DNA from: UBA6921 sp031363085
GTDB taxonomy: Bacteria; Pseudomonadota; Gammaproteobacteria; SG8-11
Length of the DNA stretch: 64,000 nucleotides
NCBI GenBank assembly: GCA_031363085.1
Contig: JANLTU010000196.1
Span: forward strand, 62,001 to 126,000
Direction of reading: 5' to 3'
Shown here: positions 47,501 to 56,163 of the stretch, piece after piece
Layout of the letters: every line of letters starts with the position of its first letter
Position numbering within the stretch: position 1 is the first letter of the stretch
Notes under the pieces: model-generated
Told to the model about the DNA's origin: nothing
Database searches by the model: none
The model's input: only the letters and a program-made list of their open reading frames with translations
Made by a program: the position numbers and the translations under genes

Positions 47501-48841
47501 ACGATAATAGTAAGTCACACCGTTACTCAGGTCGGCGTGCACCCACGGAAATATCACGCTCATGACCTTATTGTCGGTGACGTTAACGTCGCCGTGGGTG
47601 TTCCAGTACAGCGTGTAGCTCTGCGCACCAACGACCGGCGCCCACTGCAAGGTGATCTGGCGAGTCCCCTTGTCGAACTGGCCGATGACTGGAACCGCCG
47701 GACGCAAGGCTGCCGCGATCTCCACCGACAGTGCCTCGCCGCCCGCGTTGGCTGCCGCCAGCCGATAGTAATAAGTTTCCCCCGCGTGCAAATCAGGCGG
47801 CGCGAACGGCGACGTCACCTCGGTAACCTTGCGGGAGGTACTGGACACGCCGGGATGCGTGTCCCAATACACGTGATAGCTGCTGGCGCCATTGACAGCG
47901 GCCCAATCCAGAAACACATGCTCGCTGTCATTACGCACTTGCAGCACCGGCGCCAGTGGCGGAAATGTCACGCTGACTTCCGGCGACAGCTCGCTTTCGC
48001 CGGCGAGATTCAGCGCACTGAGGCGGTAGTAATACGTGGTTCCACGTGCCCGGCCGGGGTGAATAAACGCCGATGAGACATACTCGATTTTTTTGTCGCT
48101 GGTGCTCACGCCCCCGCTGGTATTCCAATACAGATGATACAACTCGGCGGCGGCGACCAGCGGCCAGGAAATCGTCGCATCGCTCTCCCCGGCCAGCACC
48201 GACGTAATGACCGGTGCTGCGCTGGTCAGTTGCACCGACACTTCGCGCGACAAGTCGCCTTCGCCGCCATCGTTTTGCGCCGCAACGCGATAAAAATAGC
48301 GCCCGCCGGGGCGCAGGTTCTGATGGATATATGACGCCTGGGTCGCCGTGATGACCGGGGCGCTGGTCGTGACTTTTCCACCGCTGTTCCAATAAATGCG
48401 GTAGTGCTGCGCGCCCGACACCGGCTCCCATTGCAACGACACCGCCTGCGCCGTGGCCTGAAGATCCACGTTTTGCGGCCGTCCCGGCGCCAGCGTTACG
48501 GTCGCCGTCAGGCCGGTGTCATGCTCGCCGCCGGTGTTGCCGACCTTGATCCAATACAGGTAAGTTGCGCCCGATGCCAAGCGTTCGTGCACATACGGGG
48601 AGGTGGCGTGGACAATTTTATTAGTGCTACCCGGGTTCGTTCCGACACGCTGCCAGTAAAGGTTGTACCACACCGCATCGGCGACTTGCGGCCAAGTCAG
48701 CGTCACGTTTTGTTTACCCGCTGTGGCCGTCATCTGACCACTAGGCGCTGCCACGCCTTCTTGCGCAGCTTCGCTGTGCGCAAGCGGCGCGATCATGCAC
48801 AAGGTCACCGCCCATACCAGAAGTCGGAATGCTCGCATCAT
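44543..48841 (-). CDS. Giant secreted protein with 13 FN3 repeats and internalin-like LRRs
   Basis: About 1432 residues. Start set at the ATG–ATG pair 48841/48838 just after CAAGGAA; the signal peptide is RAFRLLVWAVTLCMIAPLAH. Thirteen fibronectin type III-like repeats of about 90 residues follow, each with a motif like YHVYWNTSGNVTS and a GETYYYRVAAVNAGGE end. From about residue 1235 come seven internalin-type 22-residue LRRs (LAGLTALTSLYLNDTKVSN, LAGLTNIERLYLGGNRIVD) and a short cap ending in GENCVNP. The repeats are strongly alike at DNA level. No sorting signal or membrane anchor is seen, so it is either fully secreted or held by partners. Probable adhesion or surface recognition. Confidence 0.85.
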   Translation of the reverse strand: MMRAFRLLVWAVTLCMIAPLAHSEAAQEGVAAPSGQMTATAGKQNVTLTWPQVADAVWYNLYWQRVGTNPGSTNKIVHATSPYVHERLASGATYLYWIKVGNTGGEHDTGLTATVTLAPGRPQNVDLQATAQAVSLQWEPVSGAQHYRIYWNSGGKVTTSAPVITATQASYIHQNLRPGGRYFYRVAAQNDGGEGDLSREVSVQLTSAAPVITSVLAGESDATISWPLVAAAELYHLYWNTSGGVSTSDKKIEYVSSAFIHPGRARGTTYYYRLSALNLAGESELSPEVSVTFPPLAPVLQVRNDSEHVFLDWAAVNGASSYHVYWDTHPGVSSTSRKVTEVTSPFAPPDLHAGETYYYRLAAANAGGEALSVEIAAALRPAVPVIGQFDKGTRQITLQWAPVVGAQSYTLYWNTHGDVNVTDNKVMSVIFPWVHADLSNGVTYYYRLAAKNIGGESALSPEVRVVMPPDMPKIAAAQGGDKQVNLRWDAVPSSVLYTVYWNTSGDVSARDEKVTTKDLSWTHAALRNGSKYYYRVSASNDGGESALAPQVAATLVPDAPRSEIAAVGERQVTLRWNASEGATAYHVYWNTSGNVTTRDKKFAGVTSPFVHEPLRKGETYFYLVTAANEGGEAASTPLQATLVPETPGLPVVLGGDKQITLSWTAVNGAVEYRIYWNAKGEVAATDAHLDVSTSSVVHTGVANGGVYFYRIAARNAGGESPLSTEIKVTLAPDAPLVAAPVGGDKQVTLSWERVAGATAYNIYWNSAGAVISKDQKISAATAPYIHKDLANGLTYHYQVTAVNAGGETAAAPVQVTLIPDAPAVGSASAADKQATLQWNVVPGATGYTVYWNTRGNVTERDAKLDALKAPLPHTGLANGGSYYYRISARNAAGASPLSQEFSVTLAPDAPVLQTAQGGDRVVNLRWTPMFGATGYRVYWNTTGKVTSKDEKLTSTEAALTHSALVRGMTYYYRIAAVNDGGETLAPEFSVTLAPDATALSNLKGADKQITLAWKTSNGATEYHIYWNTTGNVTSKDALLKTSAASLLHANISNGKKYFYRIAASNAGGESELSPEVFLTLAPDAPVINVTIGEDKRITLGWTQVPGAESYTVYWKLATGVDTKFSKVPNAVAPYVFNGLTNNSKYAYRVAAVNVGGEGFMSEQRVVTPHNKRLSGLFPDAGLQQCINGEAAINGWVYGDEVAGILVCNELDIANLSGLEWLENVTNLSLRSNRIDDLNKLSGLTGLSYLALDANRIANLKPLAALTKLTYLSLSGNPVSDISLLAGLTALTSLYLNDTKVSNLASLAGLSNVVYLSVYNSEIVDVRPLAGLTNIERLYLGGNRIVDVAPLATLTNLTELDVSSNELGGQGVGHVNALEVLKNARLLQVGGNAALSCADATRLITRLNSPPVDLDGIVTNVDLPVDGENCVNP

Positions 48842-49058
48842 TTCCTTGCTTGAAACACTTACAAGTGTAAGTCGTTGGAGGTGGAGCGCATCGCACGCGA
48901 CTGGACAACCTGATCGCGGCAAAGCATAGCGCATAGTACGGTGCGACCCCAAGTTTAGGCGTGATGCAATTCACGCGCATCGACGCCGCATGGTCAGGCG
49001 CGCGTGCGCATTGCATTGGCGCCTGACGCGAGCCATGCTTCGCGAAATGCAAATACCG

Positions 49059-51317
49059 ATGCGGCCGTCATACCCAAATATCAAACGCAAAAAAACCGCG
49101 TGCCGATTCCTGCAACGAAATCTGCTGTGCAGTTTTTTCGCGCTGCTGGTCTATGCGCAAATCGCTCCGGCAGTCACAGCCGAAGCGCCGCAACATCGGC
49201 CTAAAATTGGTTTGGCCTTGGGTGGCGGCGGCGCGCGCGGGTTGGCCCATATCGGTGTGCTCAAAGTGCTGGAAGAATTGAACGTGCCCATCGACTACAT
49301 CGCCGGCACCAGCTCGGGCGCGGTGATCGGTGGCATGTACGCGGCGGGATTGACACCCGACCAGATTGAAGCGCGCATCGTTGGCATCGACTGGGACGAC
49401 ATGTTGTCCGACCGGCTTGCGCGCCGCGAGCTTTCCTACCGACGCAAGCAAAACGACCGCAATTATCTCTTTCCGGTGGAGTTAGGCATGCGTGGTTTCC
49501 GGCCGATTTTTCCGCGCGGACTGATCGCCGGGCAGAAGGTCGGATTCTTTTTGCGCTCAGCCACGCTGCGCGCGGCGGGCGTCACCGATTTTGATCGCCT
49601 CGCGGTGCCGTTTCGGGCGGTGGCCACCGATATTGAAACCGGCGCGCCGGTGGTGCTGGGCAGCGGCGATCTGGCGGCAGCGATGCAGGCCAGCATGGCC
49701 GTGCCCGGTGTTTTTTCGCCGCTGGAAATCGGTGGCCGGCTGTTGGTGGACGGCGGCATGTCGGCGAACGTGCCGGTGAATACCGTACGTGCCATGGGCG
49801 CGGATATCATCATCGCGGTGAATATTTCTGCACCGCTGCTCAACCGCCAACAATTGGAGTCTATTGTTGACATTTCTGACCAGACGCTGTCGCTGCTGTC
49901 GCTGAAGACCAATCAACAGCAATTAATGCAACTGCACGGCGACGATATTTTGATCACGCCCGACCTCTCCGCGATCGGCACCATGCAATTTGAACGTGGC
50001 ACGGAAGCCGTCGCCGCCGGCACCACAGCGGCGACGGCGCAAGCGCCGTTGTTGCGTAATCTTAGCGCCGCGCCCAAGGAGTACACCCGTTACCTGCGCC
50101 GCCAGCGCACCAAACTGGCAGCGTTGGCGCGCGTGGATTTCATTAATATCGACAAGCCCGAGCGTGTCTCCGAGGAGATCATTGCCCGGCGCCTGGCAAC
50201 CACCCCCGGCGGACTATTGGACATCGAGACGCTGGGCGACGATTTGACGCGTATTTATGATCTGGGCGACTTCGAACGCGTGAATTTTCGCGTGCTGCAC
50301 ACCGAGGCCGGCGAAGGCTTGCAAATCGAGGCGCAGGAAAAATCCTGGGGGCCGAACTACCTGCGTTTCGGTTTTAATCTGAGCGACGACTTCGAAGGCG
50401 ACAACCGTTCTAACATTTTAATCAATTACACCCGCACCTGGGTCAACCCCTTGGGCGGCGAATGGAAAAATGAATTCAGTATCGGACGCACGCGCAAAGT
50501 ATTCACGGAATTTTATCAACCTCTGGACCCATTCAGCGTGTGGTTTGTCGCCCCGCATGCGCAATACAATCAGGACACCCGCGATGTCTACGACGGCGAT
50601 AGCCGCGTTGCACAATACGCAACCAAGACCTCCGAGGTCGGCTTCGACACCGGCCTGCAATTGGGTAAACACGGCGAAATCCGCTTTGGCTTGTTACGCG
50701 ATTGGGTCAAGGCCGCGCCGCGCGTGGGCGCCACCGGTCTACCGGAATTCAATATTCGCCAGGGCGCGTACACCGCCAGCGTCGCCTATGACCGTATTGA
50801 TGACGTGAACTTTCCGCGCAACGGCATCCTGTTGCATAGCCGCCTGTTTATGGCACGCAAGGAACTGGGCGCCGACACCACCTACGACAAGATTGACATT
50901 AACTGGTTGACCGCCTTCACTTACAACACCCACACCATGTTCGCCAGCGCGGAACTGGGCACTAATCTCAATAACCAACTACCGTTTTACGACCTGTTTA
51001 CACTGGGCGGGTTTCAATATTTATCCGGTTACCACACTGCACAACTCAGCGGCAAATATCTGGCTTTCGGTCGTCTGGTGTATTACGAACGCGTCGGTCA
51101 TTTGCCCAAAGCGGCAGGCAACGGCCTGTATTTCGGCGCCTCGTTGGAAGCAGGCAACGTGTGGGACCGGCGTGTGGATGTTGCGCTCACCGATGTGCGC
51201 AAGTCGATCTCGTTGTTTGCCAGCGCCGATACCAGCGTGGGTCCGCTGTATTTTGCCTACGGACTCAGCGACGGCGGCAACTACATGTTTTATTTGTTTC
51301 TCGGTCGGACGTTTTAG
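49059..51317 (+). CDS. Patatin-like phospholipase with outer-membrane barrel (PlpD-type, type Vd autotransporter)
   Basis: Domains in order: signal sequence (about 1–42), patatin domain with GGGGARG oxyanion loop, nucleophile GTSSG (Ser near 85) and the Asp in LLVDGGMSANVP; a POTRA-like linker (about 300–400); and a C-terminal beta-barrel (about 405–752) ending in FYLFLGRTF, whose terminal Phe is typical of BAM substrates. This is the PlpD/FplA layout: phospholipase A1/A2 exported by its own barrel. The 5' end is uncertain: the frame begins at 48990 and several in-frame ATGs exist; I used 49059. It is divergent from the FN3–LRR gene. Confidence 0.9.
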   Translation: MRPSYPNIKRKKTACRFLQRNLLCSFFALLVYAQIAPAVTAEAPQHRPKIGLALGGGGARGLAHIGVLKVLEELNVPIDYIAGTSSGAVIGGMYAAGLTPDQIEARIVGIDWDDMLSDRLARRELSYRRKQNDRNYLFPVELGMRGFRPIFPRGLIAGQKVGFFLRSATLRAAGVTDFDRLAVPFRAVATDIETGAPVVLGSGDLAAAMQASMAVPGVFSPLEIGGRLLVDGGMSANVPVNTVRAMGADIIIAVNISAPLLNRQQLESIVDISDQTLSLLSLKTNQQQLMQLHGDDILITPDLSAIGTMQFERGTEAVAAGTTAATAQAPLLRNLSAAPKEYTRYLRRQRTKLAALARVDFINIDKPERVSEEIIARRLATTPGGLLDIETLGDDLTRIYDLGDFERVNFRVLHTEAGEGLQIEAQEKSWGPNYLRFGFNLSDDFEGDNRSNILINYTRTWVNPLGGEWKNEFSIGRTRKVFTEFYQPLDPFSVWFVAPHAQYNQDTRDVYDGDSRVAQYATKTSEVGFDTGLQLGKHGEIRFGLLRDWVKAAPRVGATGLPEFNIRQGAYTASVAYDRIDDVNFPRNGILLHSRLFMARKELGADTTYDKIDINWLTAFTYNTHTMFASAELGTNLNNQLPFYDLFTLGGFQYLSGYHTAQLSGKYLAFGRLVYYERVGHLPKAAGNGLYFGASLEAGNVWDRRVDVALTDVRKSISLFASADTSVGPLYFAYGLSDGGNYMFYLFLGRTF

Positions 51318-51447
51318 CGCACCGGCACCACACGCACAAAATCGCCGTGCTGCTGCATCATATTATCCCGGCATTAATTTTTATCCGTTTGCGCCGGCGT
51401 GTCTTTGCGTTTAGGTTTTTTGCCACACCCTGAAAGGATTAATTTTT

Positions 51448-52530
51448 ATGTCTGATACACCCAAACCGATCCGCGAAATCCGCATCAATCCGATTGTGCC
51501 AAGCGAGTCGGTGCTGGTCGCGACCGCACGCGGCCTGCGGCCGAAAAAAGCCGAAGCGCCGGCTGCGCGCGACACTCGCCACCATGTCGAGACCTGCCCG
51601 TTTTGTCGCGGCAACGAACACATGACGCCGCCGCAAATCGTGCGCTATCCCGAGCAACCGGATTGGGCGATCCGCATCGTCGAGAATTTGTATCCGGTGC
51701 TGGGCGACGATCAACAGCAACCGAATTTCTCGTTCGGCCTGCAACACACCATCGACGGCTACGGCCGCCATGAAGTCATCATCGACCATCATCAACACGG
51801 TATTGCGCTACAAGAAATGAGTGCGGAGCACATCGCATTATTATTCGGCGCCTATCAGGAACGCGTGCAGCAGCTTTACCGCTCGGACGAACGCATTCGC
51901 TACGTGCTGGCCTTCAAAAATTTCGGCGCGGCGGCCGGCGGCAGCATTCCGCATACGCATAGCCAGATCATCGCCACGCCGGTGGTGCCGGAAAATGTCC
52001 AGACCGAGGTGGTCCACAGCCGCGCGTTCTTCGAAAAAAATCACCACTGCATATTTTGCGCGCTGATCGACGAAGCACTCACGTTCGAAGCCACGCTCTA
52101 TGCGCGTGAAACCGGCGAAGTGCGCCGCAAAATCAACGTCGGCCAATACGTGGTCGAGCGCGGCAAGAAATTCATCGCCATTAAACCGTTCGCCAGCCGC
52201 TACGAATGGGAAGTGCACATTCTGCCGCTGCAACACCAAGCCGATTACCTGCGCGCCAGCACCGACGACCTCGCTGACTTCGCGCGCGTACTGCAACGCA
52301 CCATGGCCCGCCTCGACGCAGTACTGGGCGGCGCACAGTACAACTATTTTCTGCATTCGCTGCCACACGGCCCTGGCTACGCCGACTGCGCCGCCAGCTA
52401 CCACTGGCACCTGGAAATCTGCCCGCGCACCAGCATCCCCACTGGCTTTGAATTGGGCTCGGGATTATTTGTCAACACCGTGAGCCCGGAAGACGCTGCG
52501 GAGAAGTTGCGGGCGGTGAAGCTTGATTAA
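51448..52530 (+). CDS. GalT-family nucleotidyltransferase
   Basis: A 360-residue HIT-superfamily enzyme of the galactose-1-phosphate uridylyltransferase family. Metal ligands are in CPFCRGNEHMTPP and HHCIFCALIDE; the HIT-like segment IPHTHSQIIATP and a second YHWHLEICPRTS occupy the active-site strands. Typical GalT has HPHGQ; HTHSQ here fits the wider ADP-glucose phosphorylase/GalT-like group, so the sugar nucleotide is not certain. An AAAGGA box is about 9 bases upstream. No other galactose gene is near. Confidence 0.85.
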   Translation: MSDTPKPIREIRINPIVPSESVLVATARGLRPKKAEAPAARDTRHHVETCPFCRGNEHMTPPQIVRYPEQPDWAIRIVENLYPVLGDDQQQPNFSFGLQHTIDGYGRHEVIIDHHQHGIALQEMSAEHIALLFGAYQERVQQLYRSDERIRYVLAFKNFGAAAGGSIPHTHSQIIATPVVPENVQTEVVHSRAFFEKNHHCIFCALIDEALTFEATLYARETGEVRRKINVGQYVVERGKKFIAIKPFASRYEWEVHILPLQHQADYLRASTDDLADFARVLQRTMARLDAVLGGAQYNYFLHSLPHGPGYADCAASYHWHLEICPRTSIPTGFELGSGLFVNTVSPEDAAEKLRAVKLD

Positions 52531-52560
52531 GTCGACGAATCACCTAGAGCAGGGAACGGC

Positions 52561-52616
52561 AAAATGCGGCTCAAAGGCGACCTCCGCATTTTGTAGGCTG
52601 GGTTGATAAACCCAGC
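52561..52616. repeat. Two adjacent inverted repeats upstream of the SIR2-like gene
   Basis: AAAATGCGG (52561–52569) pairs with CCGCATTTT (52584–52592), and GCTGGGTT (52597–52604) with AACCCAGC (52609–52616). The first could end the GalT-family transcript (a T4 run closes the arm). The second resembles the dispersed TGGGTT…AACCCA palindromes common between gammaproteobacterial genes. Confidence 0.5.
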
Positions 52617-52637
52617 GTTCGTGAGATCATTACGGTT

Positions 52638-53705
52638 ATGTCTAGCCATCCTTCCGAAAAATCCCTTGTTCTGGTCGTTGGCGCTGGAGCGAGTAAAGAG
52701 GCCAACCTCCCTGTTGGCGCAGAGTTGAAGCAGCAAATTGCAAGCGCGCTCGATATACGCTACGGCAAAGGAGGAAGAATGCCAGGTGGCGACAATGTCA
52801 TCAACGACGCCTTCCATATTCTCGCGGCATCCGCCCCTGGCAGGGGCGGCATTAATCCGTACCTGCACGCAGCATGGCGCATTCGCGATGCAATGCCTCA
52901 AGCGATCTCGATTGACAACTTCATAGACTCACACCGTTCCGATGAGAAGATCGCGTTATGCGGAAAATTGGCCATCGCCCGCAGCATTCTCGCGGCCGAA
53001 TCCAATAGCCACCTGCAAATTGCTCGCGGAAACATTAACAACAAGCTGGACTTCTCTGGTCTAGAGACAACTTGGTTCCACACGTTTTTCCAGCTATTAA
53101 CTGAGAATTGCCAGCAAGCCGACCTACCTCAAAGACTTTCAAAAGTTGTAATTATTTGCTTCAACTATGATAGATGCATCGAGCACTACTTGTATTCTGC
53201 CCTTCAAAACTACTATGACTTGAAGCCCGAAGAAGCAGCGGCAGTGTTGTCCAACTTGGAAATACATCATCCATACGGAACCGTTGGAAAGCTGCCTTGG
53301 CAAGATCAAAAGGGAGGGTTTGACTTTGGTGCTACACCCAGCCCAAAGCAATTGCTCGCACTCGCGGGTGAACTTCGAACATTCACCGAGGGGATTGACG
53401 CTAATACAAGCAACATCTCGGCAATAAGAGGCGCGCTGTCCAACTCCTGCCGAATTGCCTTTCTCGGATTCGCATTCCATCGCCTAAATATTGAACTTCT
53501 CTTCCCCGGCCTTGCCGATGGGGCCAAAGTAAGAGTTTGTCCTGTGTATGCAACAGCGCATGGCATATCGCAGGCCGATCTACAAATGATCAAACAGGAA
53601 CTAACCAATAATGGAGGTATACACCCCGAGCATGTCTATCTGCGGAACGACCTAAAGTGCTCGCAGTTAATTCGTGAGTTTTGGCGGAGCCTGTCACTTC
53701 AATGA
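52638..53705 (+). CDS. Solitary SIR2-like domain protein
   Basis: A 355-residue protein with an N-terminal SIR2-like fold: the NAD-binding loop LVLVVGAGASKEANLPVG (about 9–27), a central VIICFNYDRCIEHYL with N176, and EIHHPYGTVGKLP with H210/H211 in the place of the catalytic histidine. Such SIR2-like domains act as NAD+-depleting effectors in several anti-phage systems, and some are stand-alone. No second defence gene (TPR, HerA, Argonaute) lies next to it. Its DNA is visibly AT-richer than the neighbours, and it sits between palindromes and a conserved operon, which suggests transfer. No transmembrane segment. Confidence 0.72.
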   Translation: MSSHPSEKSLVLVVGAGASKEANLPVGAELKQQIASALDIRYGKGGRMPGGDNVINDAFHILAASAPGRGGINPYLHAAWRIRDAMPQAISIDNFIDSHRSDEKIALCGKLAIARSILAAESNSHLQIARGNINNKLDFSGLETTWFHTFFQLLTENCQQADLPQRLSKVVIICFNYDRCIEHYLYSALQNYYDLKPEEAAAVLSNLEIHHPYGTVGKLPWQDQKGGFDFGATPSPKQLLALAGELRTFTEGIDANTSNISAIRGALSNSCRIAFLGFAFHRLNIELLFPGLADGAKVRVCPVYATAHGISQADLQMIKQELTNNGGIHPEHVYLRNDLKCSQLIREFWRSLSLQ

Positions 53706-53757
53706 ATTCCACACATCGTTTGTCATAATTGAGTGGAGAGGGTCTGCCATTCGGCCG

Positions 53758-54177
53758 TTAAACGCCTCGCTTTTCCTTGCGTATTACCAGCTTTAACCCC
53801 GACCACACCTCACTCACCGCGCAAACTTTGATGTCGACATAATCCAGCGGCAAGGCGACGGCACGAATCACGTCTTCGGTAACGTCGGTTGCTACCTTGG
53901 CGGCTTTTTTGGGCCACGACACCCAGATGAACCCGGCAGGATCGAGCCGCCGCCGGTAATGCCGTAGCACGCGCGTCAATTCTTTTTTCTCGGTCACGAA
54001 CACATGCAGCGCGATAAACGGCGGCGACGCCTCTGCCACCACGTGCGCATTTGCCGGCAACTCACCCAACCACGCCTGCAACTCCGGCGGTGCGTTGATC
54101 ACCAGATAGTTCATCCCCGGCTGGATGCCCAGCTTCTTGGGCAAGGGCGTGCCTGAATATCCGGCCGGTACCGTCAC
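53758..54177 (-). CDS. DUF3052 family protein
   Basis: A 139-residue protein with TVPAGYSGTPLPKKLGIQPG at the start and EVWSGLKLVIRKEKR at the end, the two conserved blocks of DUF3052. Function unknown. It is the last gene of a tight three-gene operon (MarR, zinc ribbon, this gene), overlapping the zinc-ribbon gene by four bases. Confidence 0.88.
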   Translation of the reverse strand: MTVPAGYSGTPLPKKLGIQPGMNYLVINAPPELQAWLGELPANAHVVAEASPPFIALHVFVTEKKELTRVLRHYRRRLDPAGFIWVSWPKKAAKVATDVTEDVIRAVALPLDYVDIKVCAVSEVWSGLKLVIRKEKRGV

Positions 54178-54410
54178 GTTTTTAATTTTGGATGATCACG
54201 CCACGCGGGTAGCGTGCGCATGTAGTCGCGCGTGCGCTGTTCAACGGCGGCGCGTGTCAAGCCCGGCTCCCGGCGCGCCGCCCACTGCACCATGCGCTCG
54301 AAGCGCTCCTCGAAACTTTGCAAATTGCCTTGCGCATCGACGCAGTACGAACAATAGATTCCGCTCTCAAGCGGCATCCCGCAACTTTGACATTGATCGG
54401 TTCCACTCAT
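54174..54410 (-). CDS. Small zinc-ribbon protein
   Basis: A 78-residue protein with CQSCGMPLESGIYCSYC, a four-cysteine zinc ribbon close to the N-terminus, and an Arg-rich helical tail (RFERMVQWAARREPGLTRAA). It matches the putative zinc ribbon family of this length. Overlaps both neighbours by four bases, so the three genes are co-translated. Confidence 0.85.
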   Translation of the reverse strand: MSGTDQCQSCGMPLESGIYCSYCVDAQGNLQSFEERFERMVQWAARREPGLTRAAVEQRTRDYMRTLPAWRDHPKLKT

Positions 54411-54862
54411 AGCTTGCTCCTCTGGGTGTTTATTTCCGCATCGGCGGCTGCGACCAACGCACGCAGTCCTGTGACCAACTCACGACGCTCACGCGCGCCC
54501 ATGCGCTCGATGCAGCGCGCCAACAGTTCCACATCCAGCACCTGACGGCTGCGCTGCAAACTGTCAACACCTGCTGGTGTCATCCACACCAAGGTACGGC
54601 GCCGGTCGCGCGTATCGCGGATGCGCTCCACATGACCATGCGCTTGCAACCGGTCGATCAATTCACTCATGGCCGATTGCGCACGCTGAAAATGCCGGGC
54701 CGCCTCCGTCACCGTCAGCGGCCCAGACAACTCCAGATGCGTGAGCACCGCCACCGCTTCAGCCGTGGGTCGCTGCTCATCTTTCTGCCAGCGCGCATGC
54801 AGCCGCAAGTAGATCGCGGGATACAGCGTCGCCAGTTCTTGCGCCAACGTGGTGTGTTTCAC
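54407..54862 (-). CDS. MarR-family transcriptional regulator
   Basis: A 151-residue winged-helix regulator. Residues about 48–115 carry the MarR DNA-binding region (LSGPLTVTEAARHFQRAQSA, MSELIDRLQAHGHVER, then RDRRRTLVWMTPAG in the wing). It heads the MarR–zinc ribbon–DUF3052 operon and probably regulates it. The ligand is unknown. Confidence 0.9.
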   Translation of the reverse strand: MKHTTLAQELATLYPAIYLRLHARWQKDEQRPTAEAVAVLTHLELSGPLTVTEAARHFQRAQSAMSELIDRLQAHGHVERIRDTRDRRRTLVWMTPAGVDSLQRSRQVLDVELLARCIERMGARERRELVTGLRALVAAADAEINTQRSKL

Positions 54863-54946
54863 GCAAACAGTCTAACGATAAAAATCGTATCGTAAATCCC
54901 GATGTATTCCCGTTCAGTCAATAAGCGGCGCGCCTCCCACTAACCA

Positions 54947-55381
54947 CTAATTTTTCCATGTCACCTTTTGATCCACGGCTACACCGTCTTCAATCGTTCC
55001 TTTGGGCAGTGAATTCGCTTTGGCCTGAATGACAACGTAGTACAAATCCTGATCAGAATTATTCCGCCACGCGCGCACGCCCTCCGGCGCAACCCGGATG
55101 GCCGTGCCCTCTTTGACGTCGATCACTTGCCCGTCGATTTGAAACTGACCCCGGCCTTTCAGGAACAAGTACACCTCCTCGTGTTCGCGATGCTGGTGAG
55201 AAAACGGCATGGCTGCACCGGGAGGAAATTTATTGAACGAGACTTCCATGCCGGTCAACGCCAAATCGTCTTTTAAAAATTTCTTACCCTTGACCGCCGA
55301 CGGCAACACCTTGGTGCTGAATGCATATTGGTCGATGTTTTCCAGCGCTCCAATTTCAAAAACGGAATGATTTTTTTTCAT
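54947..55381 (-). CDS. Cupin domain protein
   Basis: A 144-residue single-domain cupin. The first motif is PFSHQHREHEEVYLFLKGRG (the metal His–His–Glu set) and the second is EGVRAWRNNSDQDLYYVV, where the usual His is not apparent. It may bind a small metabolite or metal. It is divergent from a TetR-family gene with a palindrome in between, so the TetR protein probably controls it. Confidence 0.88.
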   Translation of the reverse strand: MKKNHSVFEIGALENIDQYAFSTKVLPSAVKGKKFLKDDLALTGMEVSFNKFPPGAAMPFSHQHREHEEVYLFLKGRGQFQIDGQVIDVKEGTAIRVAPEGVRAWRNNSDQDLYYVVIQAKANSLPKGTIEDGVAVDQKVTWKN

Positions 55382-55490
55382 ACACGGCTCCTGTCTGAAT
55401 AATTTGATGTCCGGCGGTGCCGGAATTGTTAGAACCTGCGCGCTTTAATTTGGCGCTCAGGCTTGATTAACGATGCTATTTGAATTCAAT

Positions 55491-55508
55491 ATATGTTCAA
55501 CAACATAT
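55491..55508. promoter_or_regulatory. Candidate TetR operator
   Basis: ATATGTT–CAAC–AACATAT at 55491–55508 is a 7-bp inverted repeat in the divergent region of the cupin and TetR genes, 17 bases before the TTG chosen as the TetR start. Autogenous TetR operators usually look like this. Confidence 0.55.
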
Positions 55509-55524
55509 TCAGGAGCACATCACC

Positions 55525-56103
55525 TTGCCGTATTCAGCCAAGCATAAACAAAACAGCAAGGAACAAATTTTACGCAGCGCGATGAACCTGTTCTCGCGCA
55601 AAGGCTTTGCGAACGTCTCCATCGACATGCTGATGGCCGAAGCCGGCATGACGCGCGGGGCGTTTTACGCGCACTTCAAATCGAAGAGCACGCTGTATGC
55701 GGAAGCGGTGAAGTTTGCCGCGCTGAACTCGCAGATCGTGGCGCAAAAAAACGCCGACGATACTGAGCTGAGCTGGTTCACACGCGTCGTAAACGCCTAT
55801 CTTGACATCACGCATGTTGAGACCCTCGCGCCCTGCCCGCTGGCGTTTCTGGCCACCGATGTTGCCAGCAGCGACCCCGAAGTGCGGCAGGCGTACACCG
55901 ACGTATACAAGGGCCTGATAAAACTCTTCGATCAATATCGGCCACAACGCATGACCAAGAGCGACCCCGACCTGAACCTAGCCATCACAGCGATGATGAT
56001 CGGCGGCGTCGCCGTCAGCCGCGCGCTGCATGACAAAGCGCTGGTCAACAAATTGCTAAAAAGCTGCCGGTCGGTCGCACATCGCTTGGCGCAAGGCGCC
56101 TAA
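55525..56103 (+). CDS. TetR/AcrR-family transcriptional regulator
   Basis: A protein of about 192 residues with the TetR helix-turn-helix: SKEQILRSAMNLFSRKGFAN, then VSIDMLMAEAGMTRGAFYAH and FKSKSTLYAEAV. The start is probably the TTG at 55525, as AGGAG lies 9 bases upstream and LPYSAKHKQNSKEQIL matches where family members begin; the frame is open to an earlier TTG at 55480, but that would run through the operator palindrome. The C-terminal ligand domain has no known ligand. Confidence 0.88.
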   Translation: MPYSAKHKQNSKEQILRSAMNLFSRKGFANVSIDMLMAEAGMTRGAFYAHFKSKSTLYAEAVKFAALNSQIVAQKNADDTELSWFTRVVNAYLDITHVETLAPCPLAFLATDVASSDPEVRQAYTDVYKGLIKLFDQYRPQRMTKSDPDLNLAITAMMIGGVAVSRALHDKALVNKLLKSCRSVAHRLAQGA

Positions 56104-56163
56104 ATAAATACCTCGTATTGACATTATCCCGGCGCAGGCCGTTGAGCAATCCGCTCACCACTC

